From: Dipteris shenzhenensis
Lineage: Eukaryota; Polypodiophyta; Polypodiopsida; Gleicheniales
Direction: 5' to 3' (one strand)
Assembly (NCBI GenBank): GCA_047967505.1
Contig: CM106540.1
Length of the DNA stretch: 64,000 nucleotides
Part shown: piece after piece, positions 10,342 to 22,822 of the stretch
How the letters are laid out: every line of letters starts with the position of its first letter
Numbering within the stretch: position 1 is the first letter of the stretch
Position numbers and translations under genes: made by a program
Notes under the pieces: generated by a model
Database searches by the model: none
What the model was told of the DNA's origin: nothing
Seen by the model: only the letters and a program-made list of their open reading frames with translations

Positions 10342-13300
10342 ATGGAAGGGACGAGTGGAAGCTCATCCGATGATGCGCCAATGCCCGGGAGCACGAAGTG
10401 GCTTATGGAGAGGTTATATTGTCATTGCACTCATTGCAAGCGAGAAGTACGACATCAACGTCGTATTATCATGCGCCACTTGCGGATGTATGGGGAGGAG
10501 CCGGAACCAGTACCCCCCGTTGGTGTTGCACATGTTGATGGATCATCGGTAAGTCAAAGCTATTTAAGTTCGCAATCTTATTGTATACCCGGAAATAGAA
10601 GATCTTCTATTTACACGAATGAGCTTATGATAGGATGAGGAGGGTGACGAGGGTACACATATACCTTCTCACTTTCAACAAGACTATAGTCTCCCGGATG
10701 ACGACGAGGGTATGGTCGACATGATGGATTCCATTTTTAGGGGCACTACATCCCACGTACATGTGATGTCAGAGTCTGAGGGGAAAATGCGAGAGTTGCA
10801 ATCAACACAATTGTACGAGGGTGCTAGGATGTCTAAACTACGTGCTTGTCTCTCAATCTTGAATCTACAAGTACAATATGGGTGGTCGGATACAAGTGTC
10901 TCGGCCTTAATGAGGTTAGCCCTTGCATTAATTTGACTCATTATTTGGATATTGTTTGTTTTGAGAATCATCATTTGGATAGTGTCTTTGTCATAGGTTG
11001 CTCCAAAAGATGTTGCCTGCACCAAATACCATGCCCGCATCAAGAGATGAAGCGAAAAAGATGCTAACAATGGTGGGTATGGATTATGATACCATCCATG
11101 CTTGCCGTAATGATTGTATTCTCTTTCGTCGTGAGCATGGAGATTTGGCTAGTTGTCCAAAGTGTGGGGAACAATGATATAGAGATGACTTGCAGGGTGA
11201 GAGGATACCGGTAAAGGTCTTAAGACACTTTCCCATCATTGCAAGAATACAACACATGTTTCGATGCAAATCCATAGCGGAGTTGATGACATGGCATGCA
11301 TCTCATCGGTCCACTGATCACACATTGAGGATTCCCGCAGATTGTGCAGCTTGGAAGCACATAGATAATCAGTGGCCGGACTTTGCGAGAGAGCCACGCA
11401 ACTTACATCTTGGTCTAGCCATGGACGGCGTGAATCCTTTCGGGTTACGCTCGACATGGCCCATAGTCGTGGTGAATTACAATATCCCACCATGGCTAAC
11501 AATAAAAAAGGGACACCTCATGCTTGCACTACTTGTGCCAGGAAAGTACAAGGCAAAAAACATGGACGTGTACATGGCACCTTTGATAGAGGAGTTACAG
11601 ATATTATGGAGAGGAGTGCAGGTCTTTGCCTAGGCATACCAATGATATTTTGGTCAGGGGTATCTTGATGTGGACCATGCATGACTACCCAGGATATGGA
11701 GAGTGCGCAGGTACGTGGTTATGTCTTTACATGTACAATGAGGGATTATGCTTTTTTTACTCTCTTTTGCACGCATGTCTTGTACTAACATATTCATGCA
11801 CGCGTGCAGGACTTGTTACAAGTGGGTACCATGCTTGTCCTGTTTGTGGACCCGCTCTGAAATCGCTTGCACGCTACTCCAAACATATGAGGAAAAATGT
11901 TTATGAAGGTCATGCTCGATACCTTCCGCTCGACCATCTCGCACGTGGAGGTCAGCTTGATCCACCACCATCATATTTGAAAGCAAGTGATTGGATTCAA
12001 GCTTGGAGGGAGAATGGAGAGGAACCTCCTCCTGGTATGAAGAGGCTATCGATCTTTCACGAGCTTCCTTATTGGGGTCAGTTACAAATCAATCATCTCT
12101 TGGATCCCATGCATATCTTTAAGAATGTGGGGGCTACCATTTGGGCACACTTGGTTGGTTCCAAGGACTCGAGAGGAGTGCGAGAAGACTTGCGTGCTAT
12201 GAATAGGATGTCTCGTTTGTGGCCCCAAGTGCATGCTTCAGGAAAAGTTGTCCTCCCAAAAGCAACGTGGATCCTCTCTACGAGGGAGGAGGCAGCGATC
12301 AAGGCAGACATTGCCTCTTTTCAAACACCGACAGGGTACATGCGTTGCTTGAAAGGAGCATTTTCAAAGGACAATAAGCTTAGTGGCCTCAAGTCCCATG
12401 ATTGGCACAAGGTCTTACAGGTATTCTAAGTAGAATTAGTGTACCGATAATAGTGATGCATTAGCGTAATTATTATTATGTTATATTGTTGACATGATTT
12501 CATTGTTGCTTTGATAGTTCATCCTTCCAATTACAATAAAAGGGTGCTTACAAGAAGATGTTAGAAATGCTATATTCAAGATTTGTGGTATTGTGAGGTA
12601 TGCTTACTATCAATTCGCATTATGTATTTTCTTCATGGACATGTGAAATAGGTGGATATCTCAAATATCTTACATATGCATGGACATGTGAAATAGGTGG
12701 ATATCTCAAAAAGAGATCTCTATATCGAGCATCGAGAAGGCTAGGGTGGAATCCATCGAAGCCGTATGCTTGCTTGAGAAGCACTTTCCCTCAAGCATTA
12801 TGACAACTCAAGTCCACTTGCTTGTGCACATAGTTGATGAGGTGGCTATAGCAGGTACCGTTCATAATCAATGGATGTTTTTTCTCGAGCGGTTTATGAA
12901 AACTTTAAAGGGGTTTGTAAGACAAAGAGCAAGACCAAAAGCAAGCATGGCAGAGGGATGGCTTGTGCAAGAGTCATTAGTATATATCACAGAGTTTCTT
13001 GCATCCACGGATCCTGATATGCCGCAAGCTTGGCACAACAAGGATGATGATCGCATCATTGGCGAGGTCCCCCAAGGAAAAGGGATTGAAAGAAAGATGA
13101 GCGAAGAGCAAATGGAGAAATTCAATAAGTTTTGTATCCTCAATAGCCCTGAGATGCAGAAGTGGATTGAGAGATATGAAGTGGCCGAAGCAGAAAGAAT
13201 AAATGCAAGGACGAGATTCAGAGTAATGTACAGGCGATCACAACCATATCCACGAGATCTGGCTCTTCTCCCTACTCACATGTCACTTGATTGGCTACAA

Positions 13301-14361
13301 CTAGCTATACGTAAAGCCGAACGTGATGGAGAGACAATAAACGAGCGCGAGCGGGAGTTATCATCTGGATGTATGGTGCATGTAAGTTTCTTATCTCTTG
13401 ATGTAATTAAGTAATTATTTGTGGCAATATATGCTATAAAATAGGTGCATCTTCATTGTTTTAATGATGCTCTTTTACAGTACAAAAAGTACAGTGCATT
13501 ATGGTCATATGGACGACATTTTCGCGTGGAACGCATCGATTCAAAGAGAGTCACGTATGATTGTGGAGTCATGGCTAACTTCACACAAGATAGCCAAGCA
13601 AGTGCTTCGGATATCTTCTCTCCTCACAGTTGGATTATTGTGGAACCATACGCGACATCTATGAAATTGATTTCAGACGATTTACTATTTTCATTCTTGA
13701 TGTAAAATGGTTTAGAACTACTTACAACGGTCCCCATGCGACAGTGAGAAAAGATAGTAGCGGTCTCTTTGCAATAGACTCCACCAAACATTGGACCGAT
13801 GAAAGTGATACTTTTGTTCTTCCCGAGCACTGTGAGCAGGTGCATACTAATGATTTAATTAGTTGAAGCTTTCGTTTTTTAAGTCCATTGATATATATAT
13901 AATTGATGACATTTGGCACGTGATTTTTCATCTTCAATATAGGTGGTTTTTCATCCGGATCGTTCTGATCCAAGATGGTGGTACATGATCCAAGTTGCAC
14001 CACGAAGTAAGCAGATTTTTGAAGATCGAGATGTGGGTATGGAGATGCCACTGCCAATGCCGGATCCAATTGATGAATCTAGCGAAGAAGATGTAGATCA
14101 CCATATGAGGCAAGAGGAAGATGCGCATAATGACATCGCACAGGAGGAGGATGGAGATCACGATATTGACGAGGAAGACAACAATCATCAAGTTTAATCA
14201 CCACACTTAAGCTTAATTGAAGAAGATGACCAAACACTTTTAGGTGAACGTATGATACTAGAGTACGATGATGATATAGGAGATCAACTCGGTATAGAGT
14301 TGGAGATAGACTTGCTTGGCACCTTAGACTTGGCTCAAGATGAAACAGTTGATGTAAATGC
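10342..14361 (+). pseudogene. TNP2-like CACTA transposase of CACTA-1
   Basis: Multi-exon gene; about 10342-10548 (start MEGTSGSSSDD, with a Cys/His-rich HCTHCKRE), 10634-10911, 10998-11710 (Transposase_21: MDGVNPFGLRST, KGHLMLALLVPGKYK), 11810-12420 (SGYHACPVCGP, LLDPMHIFKNV, LKSHDWHKVLQ), 12518-12596, about 12705-13381 (DUF4218: VHLLVHIVDEVAIAG, FMKTLKGFVRQRARP), 13445-13840 (DUF4216: RVERIDSKRVTYDCGV) and 13942-14361 (RWWYMIQ, acidic tail). Most junctions have GT/AG. Breaks: TGA at 11173-11175 inside Transposase_21, a frame slip near 11630, a one-base slip near 13620 in DUF4216, and TAA at 14195-14197. A 32-bp direct duplication lies at 12635-12710. The MITE at 14362 cuts the tail. Acts, in intact relatives, as the nuclear transposase. 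Confidence 0.85.
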
Positions 14362-14608
14362 CTCGGGGGGGTCACTCATCATATGTAACTCTATCACGTG
14401 AGTTCAACAAAAGGATATTTTTTATTTCTAAAATTTACAAAAATAAATATACATAAGGGACTATTTTAAATAGGTTTGGAAAAAAATTACAGATTTGTAT
14501 AGAAAAGGGATACATTTTATCAATGAAAAATTTTACAGATAAGGGATTTTAAATATAGGCCTTGAACGCACATGATATAGAGGGTTTGTACATAGTGACC
14601 TCCCCGAG
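14362..14608 (+). mobile_element. MITE copy A, 247 bp, 8-bp TSD
   Basis: Ends are CTCGGGGGGGTCACT and its approximate complement AGTGACCTCCCCGAG; target duplication GTAAATGC at 14354-14361 and 14609-14616. No coding capacity. Eight-base duplications fit hAT-type mobilisation (Merlin and P elements also make about 8). Three more full copies and one partial copy are in this window. Confidence 0.9.
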
Positions 14609-14814
14609 GTAAATGCTCTTATTTGATTTTTCTCATCTCAAACTTGGACATGAATATATGAGCTTCAAAGGCTTGATGTACATGCTCTCATTTTTTAATT
14701 CTCTATGAGCTCAAACATGTATGAAAATTTAAAAAATTTTGTCATTGGAAAAAAATAATTTTTAAGGCCTATAAAAAAAAAAAAACCTCTCTGTAAAACA
14801 TTGCTATAATATAT

Positions 14815-14985
14815 TGTCTCAGTGTCGCTATATAGCGACTTTTAAAAGTCGCTATATAGCGACTTTTACTAACGTCGCTATATAGCGACTTTTAGCAAAA
14901 GTCGCTATATAGCGACGATTTACGAAACCCGATTTTTATACCGACGATTAACGCTAAGCGGGCGCTAATCGTCGGTATGTAAACA
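14815..14985. promoter_or_regulatory. Right subterminal palindrome cluster of CACTA-1
   Basis: Four copies of GTCGCTATATAGCGAC between 14823 and 14920, then a hairpin CCGACGATTA ... TAATCGTCGG (14941-14976) close to the right end. Mirrors the left-end cluster. Confidence 0.85.
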
Positions 14986-15015
14986 TCGCAATAGGATGCG
15001 TGTGTAGTAGTGTAA

Positions 15016-17694
15016 TCTAGGTGTGGGAATTGAAAAGTATCATAGTGATGTATCAGGCATCGATACCATCCACTTAATAAAATGGCCCATTGCACAAATA
15101 ACCTTTTTAGATGGAACTTCATTCAGAATCGATGACACCATGAATTCTTCAAGTGGTTTTGGGAAAAAGCACATGAGGACCCAATGGAAAAATCCACAAA
15201 AAAGAGGCGAGACTGCATGATAAAGAGAAAAGCTAAAAAACATGGCATGCCATTAGCATCATCTAGACTCACAAGGGATGCAGTCATAAAAGTATCTATG
15301 ATTGATTGTTGTAAACAAAATTGTTGTCAATTTGCCGATCGTCAAATGATATCCAAATTACGCATAGAGTATTGGGGCCAAAGTTTGGAGGCTCGCACCA
15401 ATTATGTATATGACACTCTTGGGGTTGCTTGTCGAAAAGATGACAATGGGCAGTTCAAATATGTCTTTTCATTGAATGGTATTCAAGTTTGTTGTAGAGC
15501 ATGGTATGAAATGCATGGTATTCCAAAAACAACATTTTATCGATGTAGGGAGCAATTTGAAATTGGTATACGAAGGTGCATACATGGTAATAAAGGAATC
15601 GTTCGAAGAGGTTGGGACCACACAGAACTGGGTAGAGCCATAATCCAAGATTTTGTGGATAACAATTCTGAGCGTATGCCACACAAAAGTAGAACACTTC
15701 AGGATGGATCAAGGGAAACACAATTGGTGATACCAGATGTATACAAGCAGGTTGATATTCTCTATGAAGTTAACATGCAATTAAAGCATAGTTTGGGTTG
15801 TAAGGAGATGTCAACTTCCACATTCAACCGCATATGGAACTCTGAATTCAAGCATGTAACTTTGTAAAAAACAAGTGAATTCTCTAAGTGTGGTTTATGT
15901 AGTGCAATCAAGGCTCAGCTTGCAGCGATAAAATGCCAAAATGAACGTAATGAGTTGATGGAAGATAGAAGAAAACACATGTTACAACAAAAAAGTTGTA
16001 GAAATCTGTACTACACTTGGCGCAGATTTTCTGAAATGTATCCTCAGACATACTTGTGCATTATCCATGATAAGATGGACCAAAAGAAGATAGCCATCCC
16101 TAGATTACACAATCGTTCAAAGGACACAGACAAGTCCTTTCAACTCCCAGTGGCTTTGACTGGCATGATAACACATGGACATGGTCAAGGACGTTATGGT
16201 CACTTTTCTTTATCCTTGTGGTCGTCGGATCCTAACTTCACAATTGGTTCATTGGCTTTGTGTTTGAGAAATCTTGAAAGATTCGATAACCATGCACTTG
16301 GAGATTTGGTACATGATGGGATGCCAAGGTCTGACAACGCTCTGCTAAACGCACTAACCTCAAGAGAAGCATTGGATTCTCACTATGTTTCTAATGGCAA
16401 GCAACTTCATCTTGGAGCAGTGGGTGGAACATTCAAAGACCTTGGACTTGGAAGTTCCCATCAAGAAAATCCTTATAAGAAACTGCCCGAACACCTATTG
16501 TTGCAGTTGGATAATTGTGGTTCTGAAAACAAGAATAGGTACTTGTTTGCATACCTATCATTACTTGTTGCTCGAGGGATTTTCAAGTCAATTCAATTGG
16601 GATTCTTGATGGTTGGGCATACACATGAGGATATTGATGCAATGTTTAGCAGGTTTTCAGAGAGGTTAAGAACTAGCCAAACATTGACATTTGCACATCT
16701 CATGGATACTTTTAGACAATGTGAGGAGTCTTCTCCAACGCCATTTTTGGTAATGGAAGTCCCTGATTTCAAGAGCTATGTTGATGGATGCCTATGCGAT
16801 GGGAAAGATTCTTTAGTGGGACACTCAAAGCCTCTCCAATTTCGGTTCTTTATGCGAAATGAAGTTCCTATCATGCAATATAAAGTGCATCCACGATCAT
16901 TAGATTGGCAACCAAGTGAAGGTGGCATTGAGTTATGGAAGAGACATCCAAATGGTCATCCAATGCTACCAAGTGGAGAGCCGCCTTAAGTAACCATGTT
17001 CAAGTATGTGAAGGATCACTTAGATGTGATAGTTGGTATCAAGGAGTATGTACGCTTTTGGGAAAAATGGGCACACCTGCAAGGTCCAGATGAGCTTGAT
17101 AAACCAAACAATAGTGTAGAGGGCATGTACGAGAGATTTTGGCCAAAGACGCAACATATTGATTGTGTGCAAGTATTTGATAATGAAAACAATGAGTTTC
17201 AAGGAATTGAAGAGTTGAATGATCATTACTGTGGACCTCAAAGGAAAAAGCCAAAACAATCATTTGATCCAATGGTTGATGTACAAAAAGGACACTTTCT
17301 TTTGGTCCGACCAGTAGAAAAAATTTACCCAATTTGGCTAGGCATTGCTCAAACTGATGTACAAAAGGATAATAAATCTAAAAATTTCAAGAAGGTTTTC
17401 ATACAATATTGGGCACCTATATGCAAAAGACACAATGCAAAAATTGAGGAGGTGTATGCAGATTGTTGGAACAAGATTTGGATGTACAATAAAGGTGATC
17501 CTCCACATTGGGAATCTGTTGATGCTATTGTATGGTCATGGGTTCCAAAATGTAACCTCTCAAAGAAGGTTTCCTCGAAGAGCAGCAACCTCCCCATCAA
17601 GGTGAAGATACCAACCATTGCACGCAAGCGAGCTTTATCCAATTTGGCTCATAGAATAGATTCCGACTCTGATGTTGACTCCACAATGGAGTGA
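15016..17694 (+). pseudogene. DUF7869-like (transposase-like) gene, downstream part
   Basis: After the CACTA-1 target site the frame from 4393-4880 resumes (NLGVGIEKYHSDVSG) and runs to 15218; a change of frame, by intron or indel, leads to 15184-17694. That frame is open except for TAA at 15865 and 16987. Order: basic N-part; Cys-rich CCKQNCCQF; a helix-turn-helix-like region (GIPKTTFYRCREQFEIGIRR, about 15505-15570); FSKCGLCSAI; then a core with IIHDKMDQKK (16066), LQLDNCGSENKNRYL (16501) and VGHTHEDIDAMFSRFSERLR (16612). These Asp/Glu positions are the ones I associate with the DUF7869 family, believed to have an RNase H-like fold. The Ser/basic C-terminus may be a nuclear signal. The likely role is DNA transposition, by inference only. 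Confidence 0.7.
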
Positions 17695-18284
17695 AGGTAC
17701 TTGAAAAGCATGACTTTTTTTTCCTTGCACAACAATAATTTATTTGAATACTGACAAATATTTGGAAGGTATGACATTGATCTTTTTTCTTTATCTTTTT
17801 TTTTGCAGACCATTGCTTTGTGGTTGCAAGTTTTGCACACTCGACAAAATATCAAGGACTAGTGTTGCATTCTTACTTTTTCTTCAACTAAACTAAAATG
17901 GTGTTTTTGAACACCACCTTTTTTTGAGAAGAGGCAAAAAATGCTTTGTTAAACTCAAACATATGATGTTTTTTTCTCGGCTAATGCAGAACAGGCACAC
18001 CCCAAATTGTGAATTTCATATACACGGCCAAATCCAGGGAGAAAGTCAATGGAGTGCACTCAATGCATTGTAATTGTAACCCCTCAAAAAATACCTTGCA
18101 TTGGGCAAAACCTCAACATTTGACATTTTATTTATGTTGATGCAAACCATGCACATTTGCAAGATTTGGATGGACTCCCAAATCTATGGGAAAAATCAAT
18201 GAAAAACATTGAATGTTACATAATTACAACCCCTCAAAAGTTCCCAAATTATCAGGATTTTCCCAAATTCTCTAATATGGTGTT
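17695..18284. other. Non-coding 3' flank with hairpin-like words
   Basis: No gene seen. Two related segments (about 18026-18090 and 18165-18240) each combine a CCAAATC word, GGGA(A/G)AAA, TCAATG and ACCCCTCAAAA. They echo the GATTTGG/CCAAATC units of the arrays at 1640-4346 and might be subterminal sequence of the same unknown element. The segment stops where copia-1 begins. Confidence 0.4.
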
Positions 18285-21200
18285 AATGGGGCATATGGCT
18301 AAAGACTGCTACAAAAAGCAGAATGACATTATGAATGGAAAATTGCAGCAAGGCAATTATGCATCCTCTAGTAGACAGGGTGATGACAGAAATGAGCATT
18401 TGTTTATGGTACAGCATATGACAAATTCTGTGACAAGTGCAGAAGAAAGCAATGATGTGTGGTATGTTGACTCAGGTGCATCAAACCACATGACAGGTCA
18501 TGCTGAATGGATGCAGGATGCAAGGAAAATGGAAAAACCAGGATTTGTGGAGACTGGTGATGATACTGCACATCCTATTGTGCAGATTGGCAAAATTCCT
18601 TTGTCTATGCAGGATGGGAAAAAGAAATACTTGTCTGATGTATTTCATGTCCCGAACATCACCAAGAACCTGGTTTCCGTTGGCAAATGGTTGGCACGGC
18701 TTGCAGGTCAGATTCAATCCTCATGGATGCTTTGTTGAGGATATGAAAAATAATGGTCGCTTGATAGCAAAAGGAAAGAAGAAGGGGAGGATGTTTACGC
18801 TGGATGTGGACATGCCTAAATTGAGTGCAGCAATGTTTGCACATGGGACCGATGTAGTTGCAGATATTGATATCTGGCATAAACGCATTGGTCATGTTAA
18901 TGTACAACGACTTAAATCAATGCAGGCCCAAAATATTGTTGCAGGATTTCCTAAATTCAAGGTTGTAGAAATGCATAAGGTGTGTGAAGCCTGTCAATTT
19001 GGAAAACAGGCAAGGAAACCATTTCCTAAGCATGTTCAAGAGAGTAAGAAGCCATTGGAATTAATCCACTCTGATGTGTGGACTACTAAAGCTGCATCTA
19101 TTGGAGGCTGTCATTACTTTGTCACCTTTATTGATGACTACAGCAGAAAAGTTTGGGTGTATTTTATGAAAAAGAAAAGTGAAGTGTTTGGGCACTTCAA
19201 AGTTTTTAAAGCTATGGTTGAAAAAGAAACAGGCTTGTGGATAAAATGCTTAAGGTCAGATGGAGGGGGAGAGTACCTCTCAAATGAATTTGCAAGGTTC
19301 CTGCAGGAGCATGGCATAAAGCAACAATATTCATGCAGTCATACTCCACAGCAAAATGGACTTGCAGAAAGGAAAAACAGCATATTGGAGAGGTATCTCG
19401 TGCCATGCTCAATGAAAAAGACCTGCCATATTTTTATTGGGCTGAAGCAGTTGCTACAGCAGTTTACATAATGAACAGGACTCCCACTGCAGCAATACAT
19501 GGCATGACGCCAGAGATGTATACTGGTAGGAAACCAGATATTTCCCATTTGAAAATTTTTGGTTGCATTGCCTATGTTCATGTGCCAGATGAATTGAGGT
19601 CCAAGTTGGATCCAAAAGCTGAGAAGTGCATCTTTATTGGTTATTCTCTGTAGCAGAAAGGGCATAGATGCTATAACCCTTCTACTCGTAAGTTTACAGT
19701 GAGCAGAGATGTTGTTTTTGATGAGATGAGCAGCTGGTATAAACTAGTAAATGTGATGATTGATGTCGATGCACAAAATGGTAATGCTGCACAGAATTCA
19801 CAGCAGCAATCACAAAATATCAGTGGACCTGCAGTGTCCTCTAGCAGTGGTTCACATACCTCGCCATGGACAGGTAGATTGAGATCAGGAGAAGCTCCTC
19901 AAAGCAATGCAGATAGTGGTACGCAGGTATCACGAAAAGGAAAAGAGAAGGTAGATCATCCCATGTTTGATGTGAATGCAGGTCACTCTTATGTGGATGG
20001 TGAATCCAGTGGTTCAGAACAGAGCATTGATGATGAGTTGGGTATTCCTTCTGTTGTTACACCTGGAGTAAGGAAGACCAGGGATGTTTTGAGAGCACCT
20101 GGAAGTGAGCCTATTTTGCGTAGGTCTACCAGAGCTAAGTATCCTGTGGATAGGCTGAAATATGATGGATTTACAGCCATTCACTATGCCTATATGGTCA
20201 AAGTGATACAAAAACCAGAACCCATTTCTTTTGAGCAAGCCATGGGAAAAGAAAAATGGGAGAAAGCCATGGATGAAGAAATGGATGCCTTGGATGCAAA
20301 TGCAACATGGGAATTGGTGCCTTTGCCTAAAGACAAGAATGCAATTGGCTATAAATGGGTTTATAAGGTGAAGCACAATGCAGATGGTTCTGTGAATAGA
20401 TACAAGGCAAGATTAGTTGTCAAGGGGTATGCACAGACATATGGCATTGATTATGAAGAAACATTCAGTCCAGTTGCAAGGATGGCGACTGTAAGAGCAG
20501 TCATTGCTATGGCTGCATCAAAGGAATGGTCTTTACATCAGATGGATGTAAAGAATGCCTTCTTGCATGGTGATTTGCAAGAAGAGGTCTATATGGAGCA
20601 GCCACCAAGTTATGTGCATGCTGTTCATCTTGAGTTTGTTTGCAGGTTGAAGAAAGCCTTGTATGGCTTGAAGCAAGCACCTAGAGCATGGTCTGACAAG
20701 ATAGGACAGTATCTTGTTACTATTGGCTTTCAAATTTCCAAGGCAGATTTCTCACTCTATGTGAGAAAAACAGAGAAAGGTATTATGCTGCTTGTCATTT
20801 ATGTTGATGATTTGATCATCACAGGTGATAGTGATGAAGACATCCTTCATGTGAAAATGCTATTGAAGCAGAAGTTTGAGATGAAGGATTTGGGAAAGCT
20901 GCGTTATTTCTTGGGCATTGAGGTGATTAGATCACCAAGTGGGATACAGCTCTTGCAGAGGCAGTATGGACTGGACATGCTGTCCAAATATGGGATGACA
21001 GGCTATAAGACTATTTCAGTTCCTTTGGAGCAGAATGTGAAGCTGAGCGCAGATGCAGGTGAGCTTCTGGAAGACCCTACTATGTACAGACGCATAGTAG
21101 GAAGTTTGATTTACATGACTATTACTAGGCCAGATTTGAGCTATGCTGTTGGGTTGGTAAGTCAGTTTATGGAGGCTCCAAGGAAACCGCATTTGGATGC

Positions 21201-21801
21201 GGCTAGACGCATAATCAGGTATGTGAAGTCCACATTGCAGTATGGACTATTTTATGAGGCTGGGGTTCAGATACAGTTGCATGGATACACTGATGCTGAT
21301 TGGGCTGGTAGTATTTCTGATAGACGATCTACCAGTGGATATGTGTTCTCTTTTGGGAGTGCTGCAGTCACTTGGAGTAGCAAGAAACAACCTACAGTTG
21401 CCTTGTTGAGCACAGAGGCTGAGTACAGGGGTGCAGCAATGGCTGCATGTGAGGTAGCTTGGTTGCATAAGCTACTCTATGATATGCATCAGTCTACACA
21501 TGGGCCAGTTGTCATTTATTGTGACAACATGAGCAGTATACACTTGGCAAATAACCCAGTCTATGATGCTAGAACAAAGTACATTGAGGTGCATTATCAC
21601 TATGTGCGGGAGAAGGTTTTACTAGGTCTTATTGATCTAGTTTATGTCAGCATAGAGGATCAGGTAGCTGACATATTCACGAAGGCATTGGACGCAGAGA
21701 AGCTGCGCAAGTTCAGAGACCTACTTGGTGTGCAGGAATTGGGATTGAGCTCAAGGGGGAGTGTTGAGATATCGAGCTCCACTCACGATATGCCAGGGTG
21801 A
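18285..21801 (+). pseudogene. Copia-1 gag-pol remnant
   Basis: Order Gag end, PR, INT, RT, RNase H, as in Ty1/copia. Protease VDSGASNHMT near 18468; integrase zinc finger H..H..C..C between IWHKRIGHVN and CEACQFGK, then VTFIDDYSRKVW, RSDGGGEYLS and HTPQQNGLAERK; RT YVDDLIITGD near 20801; RNase H YTDADWAGS and STEAEYRGAA near 21288-21430. Breaks: one-base slips near 18690 and 19370, and TAG at 19651-19653. From 19699 to 21801 the RT-RNase H frame is intact over 700 codons. The last codons overlap the start of the LTR. Confidence 0.93.
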
Positions 21802-22113
21802 CCGTTGTGCATTTATGTCACCGACTTGTTAGCTACAGATGCAGTTGGTACACCGCCCACGAATAATAGCTGGATGACAGCTATCCTTATCTACACTAGT
21901 TTGTGGCTCAGTTAGTATGCCACCTTAGTTAGTTGAGTTTGGTTTGAGACCCACATATAGGGTTCTTCTATTTCTTTGTACTAGAGTTCTTTTGGTTTTC
22001 ACAACTAAGAAGAGGAAAACTGTTTTCAGCCTCCACCTTTGTGTGTATTTCCCCATTGTGCTTGTGAGAAAGCCTCAAGTGAGACTCCTTCCCTCTCTCT
22101 CACTATCTTCACA
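21762..22113 (+). repeat. 3' LTR of copia-1
   Basis: Begins TGTTGAGATATCGAGCTC right after the polypurine tract and ends CTTCACA. Both limits are fixed by comparison with the inverted copy at 46949-47306, where sequence likeness stops at the same CTTCACA. Length 352 bp. Confidence 0.85.
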
Positions 22114-22420
22114 CCTAACTAGATTCACAGATGCTCCAGAGATTAGCCTGAATCCGCGGCAGGATCCGTTAGGTTATATCTCTGGCCGGGGATCTAAGAG
22201 CTAGTGATTCTGAGTATGAATCCACAGAGTTCAAAGACACGAAGAGAGATTGGAACTTACCCAGCAAAGATTGCATTAAGCCAGACCGTGGCGCCGACCA
22301 CCAACCTAGAAAATTCTCCAATCCACATCTTGCAACGCCTCTTCCATCGCTCTTCTCTATCTCCTTGGAGTCCTTTTCTTTACGTTTCATATGTTTCTTT
22401 AAAAGGCATTTGCTGCCTTT
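22114..22420. other. No gene recognised
   Basis: Sequence between the copia-1 LTR and the SDE2-like exon. It could include intron or a later exon of the SDE2-like gene on the minus strand, but no conserved stretch was recognised. Confidence 0.4.
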
Positions 22421-22822
22421 TCAAGCTCTCTTTCCTTCGCCTCTGCATTCCATTCCTTCAACTTCTTTACCGTATTCACCTAGCAGAGTTTGCATACAAA
22501 TAATATCCCGGAAGGCATCAAAATTTTGTGTCTTTTTCTCGCCAGCTTTGGTACCAGCGCCTTTGAGAAGGGATCCAAAGCCCCCTTTACTGCCTAGAAG
22601 ATGGAGGAGTAGGTTGCAAAAAGGGAATAAGCCATTGGGGTCAACATGGAGGGAAAGATGAGGAGTGATTTCTTGAGTTCCAGTGAGGATACGAAGTGAA
22701 TCAGTGGGGATGGCAAAGATCCCACAGATGTAACCGTGAAGGAGAAGGCTAGGGATTGAATTCAAAGAGAATTGCAAGCAGGCAGTGCGGCCATCGCCCC
22801 CTCTCACAAGCAGTTGCCACAT
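22421..22822 (-). CDS. SDE2: SDE2-like first exon (partial)
   Basis: The minus-strand ATG at 22822 starts MWQLLVRGGDGRTACLQFS, a ubiquitin-like N-terminus, and continues through GLFPFCNLLLHLLGSKGGF, GSLLKGAGTKAGEKKTQNFD and AFRD. The stretch around GSKGGFGSLLKG with KAGEKKTQNFDAFRD matches what I recall of plant SDE2 (GGKGGFGSLLR...KKTNNFDACRD), a nuclear protein whose ubiquitin-like part is cleaved before GGKG and which acts in splicing and genome maintenance. The diglycine-type cleavage site would here be GSKGG, not GGKGG. Likeness ends at RDI; the remaining 25 residues are not conserved. No downstream exon is seen before the copia-1 LTR, so this is either a truncated gene or a captured exon. 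Confidence 0.7.
   Translation of the reverse strand: MWQLLVRGGDGRTACLQFSLNSIPSLLLHGYICGIFAIPTDSLRILTGTQEITPHLSLHVDPNGLFPFCNLLLHLLGSKGGFGSLLKGAGTKAGEKKTQNFDAFRDIICMQTLLGEYGKEVEGMECRGEGKRA

Larger units (their letters stand above)
4881..15012 (+). mobile_element. CACTA-1, En/Spm-type DNA transposon, 10.1 kb
   Basis: Left end CACTACAAGGCATAGG at 4881 and right end reading CACTACTACACACGCA on the minus strand from 15012; both are flanked by the 3-bp duplication TAA (4878-4880 and 15013-15015), the standard CACTA target length. Inside are a minus-strand TNPA-like gene (5406-6975), a 2.2-kb palindromic minisatellite, a central motif cluster and a plus-strand TNP2-like transposase (10342-14361). 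Copies of CGTCGCTATATAGCGACG lie near both ends and in the centre. A 247-bp MITE has inserted near the 3' end of the transposase. Stops in both genes indicate a non-autonomous, decayed copy. Confidence 0.95.
18285..22113 (+). mobile_element. Copia-1, 5'-truncated Ty1/copia retrotransposon
   Basis: Starts abruptly inside the gag zinc knuckle (GHMAKDCYKK) and runs through protease, integrase, reverse transcriptase and RNase H to a polypurine tract (CAAGGGGGA, 21752-21760) and a 3' LTR. The 5' LTR and most of gag are missing. A second piece of the same family lies inverted at 46949-47490 and a third and fourth at 38249-40161. Confidence 0.93.

Noticed and set aside
15865-16989. In-frame TAA codons as reassigned or edited sense codons
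   Set aside because: Stops in the window include TAA, TAG and TGA and, where sister genes can be compared, look like ordinary C-to-T decay; U-to-C editing is organellar, and this is nuclear transposon sequence.
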